NCBI GenBank assembly: GCA_949507465.1
Contig: CATEMS010000066.1
Span: 1 to 6,867 of the forward strand
Direction of reading: 5' to 3'
DNA: 6,867 nucleotides
Origin: Flavobacteriaceae bacterium
GTDB taxonomy: Bacteria; Bacteroidota; Bacteroidia; Flavobacteriales; Flavobacteriaceae
Of this stretch, positions 1-5,727 are shown in pieces. The position numbers and the translations under genes are program-made. Position 1 is the stretch's first letter, and the number at the start of each line of letters is the position of its first letter. Below the pieces are notes generated by a model. The model was not told where the DNA came from. It searched no databases and saw only the letters and a program-made list of their open reading frames with translations.

Positions 1-332
1 GGTGTAGTGGTGAGGATAAGGGAGGAAACAATTACCCATCGTTAAGAGTAGTAAATCAAACCACTGATAGTGATGACAGAAATGTTGTTTGGGTAAAACT
101 TTTAAATTATGAGTTTACACAACTTAATATTACTCCAAATAATGAACAAATATTTATTTTAGATAATGGGATGCCTGGTGGGTATGAAAATATAAATATA
201 GAAGTACGTTTATCTGGCCCACAATTAGTAATAAGAAATATTGATGTAACCTTTAATGATGGAGAAGTAACAACAATTGTTTATACTGGATGTATTAGTT
301 CAGAGGGTTGTGATGGTTTTGAATTAAATTGA
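1..332 (+). CDS. C-terminal part of an unknown, probably exported small protein (5' end outside window)
   Basis: Reading from position 3, the frame is open for 109 codons to TGA at 330-332, followed in frame by TAG and TAA. I do not recognise the protein. It is rich in Asn, Asp, Gly and Thr and has alternating hydrophobic beta-type stretches (e.g. EQIFILDN, NINIEVRLSGPQLVIRNIDV), as in small extracellular beta-sandwich proteins. The first readable residues, CSGEDKGGNN, resemble the acidic start of a mature Bacteroidota lipoprotein. A lipobox would need Gly before that Cys, because the preceding codon ends in GG, so this is only a possibility. Two further Cys lie near the C-terminus (GCISSEGC) and could form a disulfide. 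Codons are more AT-rich than in the genes to the right, which would fit accessory DNA. A strong terminator follows 22 nt after the stop. That the frame is coding is likely; the function is unknown. Confidence 0.7.
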   Translation, partial: CSGEDKGGNNYPSLRVVNQTTDSDDRNVVWVKLLNYEFTQLNITPNNEQIFILDNGMPGGYENINIEVRLSGPQLVIRNIDVTFNDGEVTTIVYTGCISSEGCDGFELN

Positions 333-353
333 TAGTATTAATTTATGATGTTT

Positions 354-385
354 AAAAGGTACTATTTAATTATAGTGCCTTTTTT
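354..385 (+). terminator. Intrinsic terminator of the first gene
   Basis: A 12-bp stem (354-365 with 372-383, one G-U wobble) closes a 6-nt loop (TTAATT) and ends in a T run reaching 385. It lies 22 nt after the stop codon of the partial gene. This is a classic rho-independent terminator on the plus strand; the A-rich left arm would also give some activity on the minus strand. Confidence 0.8.
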
Positions 386-395
386 GGTGCTTAAT

Positions 396-409
396 AAATT
401 CCTCTTTAG
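396..409 (+). repeat. Inverted copy of the tRNA-Asn 5' end plus flank
   Basis: AAATTCCTCTTTAG here is identical to the minus-strand sequence at 697-684, which is 4 nt of leader plus the first 10 nt of the tRNA-Asn. Beyond the exact match, CAG and TTGG recur in the same order as in the tRNA D-arm, with gaps. The two copies are in opposite orientation, so they are not the direct repeats expected to flank an integrated element. A chance match is possible. Confidence 0.5.
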
Positions 410-470
410 AGCAGATATGTTGGCACAACATAGGTTGTTAAAGAGTGTAAAAGGCGAAAAGAACATAAAT

Positions 471-490
471 GTCTGTCAAAAGTCTGTCAA
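471..490 (+). repeat. Direct repeat of GTCTGTCAA, 11-bp period
   Basis: GTCTGTCAA occurs at 471-479 and again at 482-490, separated by AA. The 11-bp period puts both copies on the same face of the helix, as in paired binding sites for a DNA-binding protein. No neighbouring gene explains it. Confidence 0.6.
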
Positions 491-536
491 TTTTTAGTAG
501 TTTTATACTGTTCTTTGAGTTGTATAGATAAAAGTA

Positions 537-563
537 TTGTGAACCTTTTAGAAGGTTTCACAA
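537..563. repeat. Hairpin of about 11 bp with one bulged T
   Basis: The arms are 537-547 and 552-563, the loop is TTAG, and a single T is bulged in the right arm. No T run follows on either strand, so it is not a standard terminator. It sits 16 nt before the A run of the tRNA terminator and may fold in a read-through transcript. Confidence 0.5.
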
Positions 564-578
564 CTGGTTAGAGGCCAT

Positions 579-607
579 AAAAAAAGCCCTCACATTGCTG
601 TGAAGGC
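579..607 (-). terminator. Intrinsic terminator of the tRNA-Asn unit
   Basis: On the minus strand, GCCTTCACA and TGTGAGGGC pair over 9 bp (one G-U) around a GCAA tetraloop (598-595) and are followed by seven T (585-579). The hairpin starts 13 nt after the tRNA 3' end. This is a textbook rho-independent terminator for a single-gene tRNA transcript. Confidence 0.9.
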
Positions 608-619
608 TTCTAATTTTCG

Positions 620-693
620 CTCCTCTTCTTGGGCTCGAACCAAGGACCCTCTGATTAACAGTCAGATGCTCTAACCAACTGAGCTAAAGAGGA
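620..693 (-). tRNA. trnN: tRNA-Asn (anticodon GTT)
   Basis: The minus strand folds into a complete 74-nt cloverleaf. The acceptor stem TCCTCTT/AAGAGGA is fully paired over 7 bp. The D stem is GCTC/GAGC with loop AGTTGGTTA, the anticodon stem TCTGA/TCAGA with loop CTGTTAA, the variable loop GGGTC, and the T stem CTTGG/CCAAG with loop TTCGAGC. The discriminator base is G. The anticodon GTT lies at 659-657 and reads asparagine codons AAC and AAU. CCA is not encoded, so it must be added after transcription. The gene stands alone, with its own promoter about 87 nt upstream of the mature 5' end and its own terminator. Confidence 0.97.
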
Positions 694-779
694 ATTTCAT
701 ATAGAAAAATAAAGACTCGTGTCTCTAGCGATGCCCCGTATTAAAAGTGTTTGAAACACGTATGGTTACAAGGCGGGTG

Positions 780-810
780 CAAATATAAATTATTTTTTAT
801 CTGTTGCAAA
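780..810 (-). promoter_or_regulatory. Promoter of tRNA-Asn (TTTG-N19-TAnnTTTG)
   Basis: On the minus strand TTTG (810-807) is followed after exactly 19 nt by TATATTTG (787-780), an exact match to the Bacteroidota housekeeping promoter (-33 TTTG, -7 TAnnTTTG). Transcription should start near 773, giving a leader of about 80 nt before the mature tRNA. That leader contains the dyad GTGTTT-G-AAACAC (747-759). The promoter lies in the gap just downstream of the rseP stop codon, so the tRNA is probably independent of rseP, although rseP has no obvious terminator of its own. Confidence 0.8.
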
Positions 811-826
811 TAGTTTTTTGTTTTTT

Positions 827-2143
827 TTAGCTGCCAAAGAAGTATCGATAAATATCGTTTCCGTTGGCAAATAAAACCAGGGCAATAAGCAAGAAAAAAC
901 CAACCATCTGCGCATACTCAATAAACTTATCATTAGGCTTACGACCACTTAGCATTTCGTATAATAAAAACATCACGTGCCCCCCGTCCAAAGCAGGAAT
1001 CGGTAAGATATTCATAAAGGCTAGTATGATAGAAATCAGAGCGGTTGTTTGCCAAAAACTAGTCCAGTCCCAGGTGTCAGGAAATAAGCCCCCAATAGCT
1101 CCAAAACCACCAACTTGTGAGGCTCCTTTTTGTGTAAAAACATACTTAAATTGGGTTACATAATCTTTTAAAACATCTACCCCATATCCTATACCACCAG
1201 TGATGCTCTCTCCAAGGGTATATTGCTTGCGTATGGAGCTACTGTATGGCAACAGGCCTATTTGTCCAGTCTCATTTGGGCTTGCCGTTAATGTGAGCTG
1301 CGCTCCATCACGAGAAATTAAAAAAACAGATTCTTTTTGTCCGTTCTCTTTTACAAGGTCCTGGAATTCATGCCAAAACTCAATGGGTGTACCGTTTACA
1401 GCTAAAATAGTATCATCTAGCTTGAACCCGGCAGCAGCCGCAGGAAAACTCTCGTCTCCAATTACGCCCAAAATTGGAGCTACTCTCTGGGTGAAGGGTC
1501 TTAATACATCATTCTCAAACATAAGGGTGCCTATCTGCTGGGGCATTTCAATGGTTTGCCTCTGGCCATTACTGTGCACCACTCCTATGGTATTTACATC
1601 GCGTAAAAATAAATGTTTATTGATTGCTGTTACATTTTCAAAGGGATCACCATTTACTGATAAAATCTTGTCTCCATCCTGGAATCCATACCCTTTAAAA
1701 GACTTGTGGACGGCAAAACCGTTTGGAAGTTCTTTGTTGGTTGTAATGTCTTGCCCGTAGAAATATAATATCCCCATGTAAATAACAAACCCAACAATGA
1801 TGTTTACTGTAACCCCTCCTAGCATGATGATAAGTCGTTGCCAGGCAGGCTTAGACCTAAACTCCCAAGGCTGAGGTGGGAGTGCCATCTGTTCTTTATC
1901 CATACTCTCATCTATCATTCCAGATATTTTAACATATCCCCCCAATGGTAACCACCCTATGCCATATACGGTCTCTCCTATTTTTTTACTGAAAAGCGCA
2001 AACTTTACATCAAAGAATAAGAAAAATTTCTCTACCCTGGTTTTAAATAATTTAGCAGGTATAAAGTGCCCTAATTCGTGAAGAACGATTAAAAAAGATA
2101 GACTTAGCAATAATTGTATCGCTTTAACTAAAAATGGACTCAT
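827..2143 (-). CDS. rseP: RseP-type site-2 intramembrane zinc metalloprotease
   Basis: This 438-residue protein has the full RseP/S2P (M50B) layout and close to the family's usual length of about 450. The zinc-binding HELGH (H22, E23, H26) sits in the first membrane segment. The second active-site motif, NILPIPALDGGH (378-389, ligand D386), sits in a later one. Two PDZ-like domains lie between, around 145-205 (GFQDGDKILSVNG) and 225-290 (AGFKLDDTILAVNG). Membrane segments are at roughly 5-28, 104-128, 364-382 and 412-427. In characterised bacteria RseP cleaves anti-sigma factors and leftover signal peptides inside the inner membrane; which substrates it has here is unknown. The ATG at 2143 places HExxH at the family-typical distance from the N-terminus. 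It is divergent from the SCO gene. No hairpin terminator is visible after the stop, only an A/T-rich tract and the tRNA promoter. Identification is firm. Confidence 0.96.
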   Translation of the reverse strand: MSPFLVKAIQLLLSLSFLIVLHELGHFIPAKLFKTRVEKFFLFFDVKFALFSKKIGETVYGIGWLPLGGYVKISGMIDESMDKEQMALPPQPWEFRSKPAWQRLIIMLGGVTVNIIVGFVIYMGILYFYGQDITTNKELPNGFAVHKSFKGYGFQDGDKILSVNGDPFENVTAINKHLFLRDVNTIGVVHSNGQRQTIEMPQQIGTLMFENDVLRPFTQRVAPILGVIGDESFPAAAAGFKLDDTILAVNGTPIEFWHEFQDLVKENGQKESVFLISRDGAQLTLTASPNETGQIGLLPYSSSIRKQYTLGESITGGIGYGVDVLKDYVTQFKYVFTQKGASQVGGFGAIGGLFPDTWDWTSFWQTTALISIILAFMNILPIPALDGGHVMFLLYEMLSGRKPNDKFIEYAQMVGFFLLIALVLFANGNDIYRYFFGS

Positions 2144-2240
2144 AGCTCAATAAAATAGATGGTTATTCTCTGGTTTATCTCTCCAAAACCAAAGCAAAAA
2201 AGCAAAAACCCTTGTTCATACAATGTCCTGCTCTTGGGCA

Positions 2241-2266
2241 CAAAAGTAACCTATTATACAGTGCAA
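2241..2266 (-). promoter_or_regulatory. Candidate rseP promoter
   Basis: On the minus strand TACTTTTG (2248-2241) is an exact TAnnTTTG -7 element. The only TTG upstream (2266-2264, the end of a run of eight T) is 15 nt away instead of the preferred 19, so the -33 part is weak. Transcription would start near 2234 and leave a leader of about 90 nt, which is pyrimidine-rich with TTTTGC repeats. Confidence 0.5.
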
Positions 2267-2341
2267 AAAAAATGTTGTTTTTTGATTTATTGATAAATTA
2301 AAATAGAACTTATCATGAGCGTTTTTATGATTTTTAGGTCG

Positions 2342-2349
2342 TATTTTTG
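2342..2349 (+). promoter_or_regulatory. Candidate -7 element for the SCO gene
   Basis: TATTTTTG matches TAnnTTTG exactly and would start transcription about 15 nt before the chosen ATG at 2372. There is no TTG at the expected -33 position (the sequence there is GTTTTT), so this is a partial match. If used, it rules out the earlier in-frame ATG at 2315. Confidence 0.4.
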
Positions 2350-2371
2350 TAGCCTGTTATTAAAAGGAGTT

Positions 2372-3070
2372 ATGCTACAGTTTTTTTCGAAATATAAATT
2401 GTTCGCAAGGGTCTTATTGGGGCTATCTATTGTTATAGTTACCATTTTCTATAGCATTCTAAAACCCGCAGAGGTGCTTCCGGTATACCAGCCCTCTGAG
2501 GTAAGCGCAGCATTGGTTTCCCAAGAAATTAGACATCAAAAAAAGTACCATACCATCTCAAATTTCAGTCTAACCAATCAAAACGGACAAACCATAACAC
2601 AAGATACCTACAAGGATAAAATTTATGTGGCAGATTTCTTCTTTACAACCTGCCAAACCATTTGTCCTGTAATGACAGGCAACATGCTAGAGCTACAAAA
2701 CAAACTAATAAACAACCCACAGGTATTGCTTCTCTCCCATACCGTGATGCCAGAAGTGGATTCGGTAGCTCAGCTTAAAAAATATGCCACACAAAAAAAA
2801 GTAAACCCTACAAAATGGAACCTGGTTACTGGAAACAAACAAGAGATTTACAATCTTGCCAGAAAGCAATACCTGGTGGCAAAAGAAAATCCTGAAGATC
2901 CTCTTGGGCTGGTTCACACAGAAAATTTTGTTTTAATTGACACCAACAAAAGAATTCGTGGATTTTATGATGGCACCCAAGCCCAGGAGATGGATCGTAT
3001 CTTGCACGATATTGACGTTTTACAAAACCAAGGAAAAAAATCTATCTTTTTTGGTCTAATTAATTATTAA
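2372..3070 (+). CDS. SCO1/SenC family protein (copper chaperone / thioredoxin fold)
   Basis: From ATG 2372 the protein has 232 residues: a short basic N-terminus, one membrane anchor (about 12-31, LLGLSIVIVTIFYSIL), then a periplasmic thioredoxin-fold domain. The SCO signature is complete: TTCQTICP with C94 and C98, SHTVMPEVDS after the third strand, and the distal copper-ligand His182 in LVHTENFVLID. Characterised SCO proteins deliver copper to the CuA site of cytochrome c oxidase or reduce its cysteines. I infer the same role here, although no oxidase gene is in the window. An in-frame ATG exists 19 codons earlier (2315). I prefer 2372 because AAGGAG (2364-2369) precedes it, a -7-like element lies between the two ATGs, and the extra residues add only a second hydrophobic patch. 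The gene is divergent from rseP and 108 nt before feoA, which has its own promoter. No terminator hairpin is clear after it. Confidence 0.92.
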   Translation: MLQFFSKYKLFARVLLGLSIVIVTIFYSILKPAEVLPVYQPSEVSAALVSQEIRHQKKYHTISNFSLTNQNGQTITQDTYKDKIYVADFFFTTCQTICPVMTGNMLELQNKLINNPQVLLLSHTVMPEVDSVAQLKKYATQKKVNPTKWNLVTGNKQEIYNLARKQYLVAKENPEDPLGLVHTENFVLIDTNKRIRGFYDGTQAQEMDRILHDIDVLQNQGKKSIFFGLINY

Positions 3071-3112
3071 AAGCCAACAATCTTATCGTTGCGTTAAAAT
3101 TTCACAATACAT

Positions 3113-3130
3113 CCTGTAAAGCTTTGCAGG
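3113..3130. promoter_or_regulatory. 18-bp palindrome over the feo -33 element (putative operator)
   Basis: CCTGTAAAGCTTTGCAGG reads the same on both strands except at one symmetric pair (T3117/G3126). Its right half contains the TTTG -33 element of the feo promoter. A second dyad, TTTGCA-N7-TGCAAA (3123-3141), starts in its right arm and runs into the spacer. A dimeric repressor bound here would block RNA polymerase. An iron-responsive regulator (Fur or DtxR family) is the natural guess, but the sequence does not resemble the classical Fur box and the regulator is not identified. Confidence 0.5.
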
Positions 3131-3153
3131 TAGGTTGCAAATAATTATTTTTG
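3123..3153 (+). promoter_or_regulatory. Promoter of the feoAB operon (TTTG-N19-TAnnTTTG)
   Basis: TTTG (3123-3126) and TATTTTTG (3146-3153) are separated by exactly 19 nt, a perfect Bacteroidota promoter. Transcription should start near 3160, about 19 nt before the feoA ATG at 3179. This argues against the in-frame TTG at 3155, which would precede the transcript start. Confidence 0.85.
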
Positions 3154-3178
3154 CTTGTTTAAAATCAATCTAAATAAT

Positions 3179-3433
3179 ATGGCAACCATTGCTACATTAA
3201 AAAAAGGACAGCGCGGAATTATCAGAGAGTTTTCTGTAGATACCGTGCCCTTAAAGCTACTAGAAATGGGGTGTTTGCCTGGCAATGAAGTAGCTCTTGT
3301 ACAAACGGCCCCGTTTCAAGATCCCTTGTATCTTACTGTAAATGGCGCGCATCTAGCCATCAGAAAAGAGACGGCTTCTCAAATCCAGATTGATGTTATC
3401 ACAGAGCAAAAAAGCTCCCCTGAGGGAATTTAA
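3179..3433 (+). CDS. feoA: FeoA, small SH3-like partner of the ferrous iron transporter
   Basis: From ATG 3179 the product has 84 residues, slightly longer than the usual 75-80, and is all cytoplasmic. It shows the FeoA pattern: an N-terminal strand (TLKKGQRGIIREF), the helix and turn LKLLEMGCLPGNEV (25-38), then DPLYLTVNGAHLAIRKETASQI (48-69), matching the family motif in which a Gly precedes a leucine/arginine strand and an Ala-x-x-Ile helix end. FeoA-type proteins have an SH3-like barrel and are needed for full FeoB activity, probably by binding its G domain. The last dozen residues are a polar tail. Only 3 nt separate its stop from feoB, so the two are surely co-transcribed. An in-frame TTG at 3155 would add eight residues, but it lies inside or before the predicted transcription start. 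Identification is firm. Confidence 0.93.
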   Translation: MATIATLKKGQRGIIREFSVDTVPLKLLEMGCLPGNEVALVQTAPFQDPLYLTVNGAHLAIRKETASQIQIDVITEQKSSPEGI

Positions 3434-3436
3434 AAC

Positions 3437-5536
3437 ATGGCAAAACAGTTTAACGTTGCACTAATTGGAAACCCTAATACAGGAAAAACCTCTGTGTTTA
3501 ACAGACTCACTGGACTCAACCAGCAAGTAGGAAACTATCCTGGAATTACTGTCGAGAAAAAGCAAGGGATCTGCAAATTAGAGCGAGGGGTAAAAGCCCA
3601 TGTACTTGATTTGCCTGGAACCTACAGCTTAAATGCCTCTTCACTAGATGAAAATGTAGTGATTGAGCTGCTGTTAAATAAAAATGACAAAGACTTCCCA
3701 GACGTTGGGGTTGTGGTGACAGACATCGAAAACTTAAAACGAAATCTGCTTCTTTTTACCCAAATAAAAGATTTAGGGATTCCTACCATATTGGTCATTA
3801 ATATGGCAGATCGCATGAAGCGCAAAGCCATTACCCTAGATATTGAAACGCTAGAGCAAAAGCTTGAGACCAAAATAGCCTTAATTAGCTCTCGAGAAAA
3901 TCAAGGGTTTGAAGAATTAAAAACACTTATCACCAACTACAAAAGACTATCTGTTTCACCTTGTTTAAATGCCTCAAGTATTGCCCCAGAGTATTTTGAC
4001 AGTCTTAGAAAAACATTCCCAAACCAAGACCTCTACAAGCTCTGGCTTGTGATCACCCAAGATGTAAACTTTGGAAAATTGGATCGCAAGCAAATCCAGG
4101 GAGTTGCCAGTTTTAAGACAGAGAGTATTAGCAATCTTAAAAGATTACAGCAAAAGGAAACCATAAAACGCTATCAATTTATCAATCAGGTACTAAAGCA
4201 GACCCTTATTGTAGACAAGCAAAACGCCAAAGACATAAGAAGCCGCTTGGATCGAGTTTTAATGCATAAATTTTGGGGCTACTTGATTTTCTTTAGCATT
4301 TTACTGCTTATTTTCCAGGCCATTTTTGACTGGAGTAGCTACCCCATGGATTTTATAGATAGCGCCTTTGCCTCTCTTGGGGAATGGGCAAAAAACACCC
4401 TACCAGCCGGAGATTTTACAAACCTTATTGCAGAGGGTATTATTCCTGGGCTAGGGGGTATTGTTATTTTTATACCCCAAATTGCCTTTTTATTTTTCTT
4501 TATATCCATACTAGAGGAGAGTGGCTATATGAGCCGAGTGGTATTTTTAATGGACCGCATCATGCGGCGCTTTGGACTCAGTGGCAAAAGTGTTGTGCCG
4601 CTCATCGCAGGTACTGCCTGTGCTATCCCTGCAATAATGGCAACCCGTAATATAGAAAACTGGAAAGAACGTCTTATTACAATTTTGGTTACCCCTTTCA
4701 CTACCTGCTCCGCAAGACTGCCTGTATATCTTATCATCATCTCCTTAGTGATCCCAGAGCAGCGCGTATTAGGGTTGTTTAGCCTACAAGCCCTTACGCT
4801 AATGTTTATGTATTTATTAGGTTTTGGAGCAGCCATTGCATCTGCATGGATGCTGGACAAGGTCTTACAAATAAGAAGTAAAACATTCTTTATAATTGAA
4901 ATGCCAAACTATAAATTACCGCTATTTAAAAATGTGGGCATTACCGTGGTAGAGAAAACAAAGTCATTTGTTCTTGGCGCAGGAAAAATCATTTTGGCCA
5001 TTTCTATAATATTATGGGTGCTGGCATCCTACGGACCAGGAGATTTTAACAATGCCCAAGCCGTAATACAGCAAAATAACCTGGAAACTCCTATCTCAAA
5101 TAGCGAGCTCGAAACTAAAATAGCGGCCTTTAAATTAGAACACAGTTATATTGGTCATGCCGGGAAATTTATTGAACCTGCCGTCAAACCCCTGGGGTAT
5201 GACTGGAAAATTGGTATTGCCCTGATAAGCTCCTTTGCAGCAAGAGAGGTGTTTGTAGGAACCCTAGCTACTATATACAGTGTTGGGAATGATGATGTAG
5301 AAACCATCAAAAACAGAATGGCCGCAGAAACTAATGTTAAAACTGGAAAACCGCTTTTTAATTTTGCAAGTGGGGTCTCTTTATTGCTTTTTTATGCTTT
5401 TGCCATGCAGTGTATGAGCACCCTAGCGGTTGTAAAACGAGAAACAAATGGTTGGAAATGGCCCATGTGGCAATTAGTAATAATGACAGCTATTGCTTAT
5501 ATTACAGCTCTTGGAGCATACCAATGGTTTAAATAA
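3437..5536 (+). CDS. feoB: FeoB, GTP-dependent ferrous iron (Fe2+) transporter
   Basis: This 699-residue protein is full-length for the Bacteroidota type of FeoB. The N-terminal G domain has G1 GNPNTGKTS (11-19), G2 Thr38 in NYPGITVE, G3 DLPG (58-61) and G4 NMAD (122-125); a G5-like ISSRENQG follows at 150-157. A helical linker domain reaches about residue 270. The membrane part has about eight to nine segments (near 279-299, 340-360, 385-400, 412-440, 447-474, 512-532, 592-615, 642-664, 676-696) and both Gate-type repeats. GLSGKSVVPLIAGTACAIP (380-398) with C395 and TTCSARLPVY (422-431) with C424 lie in the first; SSFAAREVFVGTLATIY (598-614) lies in the second. The family's common GFGCNVP is here GTACAIP, keeping the Cys. 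It imports Fe(II) across the inner membrane. It lies between feoA (3 nt) and the small Cys-rich gene (6 nt) in one operon. Confidence 0.97.
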   Translation: MAKQFNVALIGNPNTGKTSVFNRLTGLNQQVGNYPGITVEKKQGICKLERGVKAHVLDLPGTYSLNASSLDENVVIELLLNKNDKDFPDVGVVVTDIENLKRNLLLFTQIKDLGIPTILVINMADRMKRKAITLDIETLEQKLETKIALISSRENQGFEELKTLITNYKRLSVSPCLNASSIAPEYFDSLRKTFPNQDLYKLWLVITQDVNFGKLDRKQIQGVASFKTESISNLKRLQQKETIKRYQFINQVLKQTLIVDKQNAKDIRSRLDRVLMHKFWGYLIFFSILLLIFQAIFDWSSYPMDFIDSAFASLGEWAKNTLPAGDFTNLIAEGIIPGLGGIVIFIPQIAFLFFFISILEESGYMSRVVFLMDRIMRRFGLSGKSVVPLIAGTACAIPAIMATRNIENWKERLITILVTPFTTCSARLPVYLIIISLVIPEQRVLGLFSLQALTLMFMYLLGFGAAIASAWMLDKVLQIRSKTFFIIEMPNYKLPLFKNVGITVVEKTKSFVLGAGKIILAISIILWVLASYGPGDFNNAQAVIQQNNLETPISNSELETKIAAFKLEHSYIGHAGKFIEPAVKPLGYDWKIGIALISSFAAREVFVGTLATIYSVGNDDVETIKNRMAAETNVKTGKPLFNFASGVSLLLFYAFAMQCMSTLAVVKRETNGWKWPMWQLVIMTAIAYITALGAYQWFK

Positions 5537-5542
5537 TTAACA

Positions 5543-5701
5543 ATGCAAGAAGTATTTGTACTCATTACGTTTTTAGTAGCAGCAGGTTATTTGGTGAATA
5601 AATTTGTGTGGTCTGCTATTGTGTCCAAAAAGAAAAAACCGGTGGGCACCCTTGACGGCGGTAACACCAAATGTGGTAATGATAATTGTGGATGCCACTA
5701 A
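5543..5701 (+). CDS. Small FeoB-associated Cys-rich membrane protein
   Basis: ATG 5543 opens a 52-codon frame ending at TAA 5699-5701, only 6 nt after feoB. The product has one N-terminal membrane segment (about 3-26, VFVLITFLVAAGYLVNKFVW), a basic stretch SKKKKP (28-33), and a Cys-rich tail KCGNDNCGCH with C44, C49, C51 and the terminal H52. By the positive-inside rule the tail should face the cytoplasm. This matches the FeoB-associated Cys-rich membrane proteins found after feoB in many bacteria, which are compared to FeoC because of their Cys cluster; their role is not established, with iron binding or regulation of FeoB being the usual suggestion. Context and architecture make the call strong despite the length. 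Its stop codon touches the left arm of the downstream terminator. Confidence 0.88.
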   Translation: MQEVFVLITFLVAAGYLVNKFVWSAIVSKKKKPVGTLDGGNTKCGNDNCGCH

Positions 5702-5726
5702 AAATACACGCTGTAAGTAGTATTTT
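5701..5726. terminator. AT-rich bidirectional terminator between converging operons
   Basis: AAAATAC (5701-5707) pairs with GTATTTT (5720-5726) over 7 bp around a 12-nt loop. The A and T arms continue outward imperfectly (ACTAA before, TATTAGT after). It lies exactly between the stop of the small Cys-rich gene and the stop of the minus-strand gene at 5728. It is weak for a terminator because only two base pairs are G-C or adjacent to one, but its position between converging genes supports it. Confidence 0.5.
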
Positions 5727-5727
5727 A

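Larger units (their letters stand above)
386..578. other. Non-coding stretch with several small repeats
   Basis: I see no convincing gene here. The stretch holds a 14-bp sequence matching the inverted 5' end of the tRNA-Asn (396-409), a 9-bp direct repeat (471-490) and a bulged hairpin (537-563). A 50-codon plus-strand frame at 345-497 begins with two ATGs and would encode a short protein with a hydrophobic N-terminal third. It contains the terminator hairpin of the previous gene, so it is probably fortuitous. The region could be a scar between accessory DNA on the left and the tRNA, but no integrase or complete attachment site is visible. Confidence 0.5.

Noticed and set aside
537..563. Bulged hairpin as a second terminator
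   Set aside because: No T run follows on either strand, so it is kept only as a repeat.
694..779. A second tRNA or a riboswitch in the leader of tRNA-Asn
   Set aside because: No cloverleaf or known aptamer core can be drawn; only the short dyad at 747-759 is clear.
1200..1760. Plus-strand open frames within rseP (also 864-1163)
   Set aside because: They lie opposite a protease with intact catalytic motifs and two PDZ domains, and their translations show no domain or compositional sense.
2315..2371. Earlier ATG start for the SCO protein
   Set aside because: It has no ribosome binding site, a -7-like promoter element lies downstream of it, and the ATG at 2372 has AAGGAG and gives a normal anchor directly at the N-terminus.
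3071..3112. Terminator after the SCO gene
   Set aside because: Only a weak imperfect dyad (CAACAA/TCGTTG) without a T run is present.
3155..3178. TTG start for feoA, eight codons upstream
   Set aside because: It sits directly after the -7 element, at or before the expected transcription start; ATG 3179 gives the family-typical N-terminus.
4384..4860. Alternative-frame ORFs inside feoB (also 3622-3873 on the minus strand)
   Set aside because: feoB is intact with all motifs over this region; the other frames are shadows.
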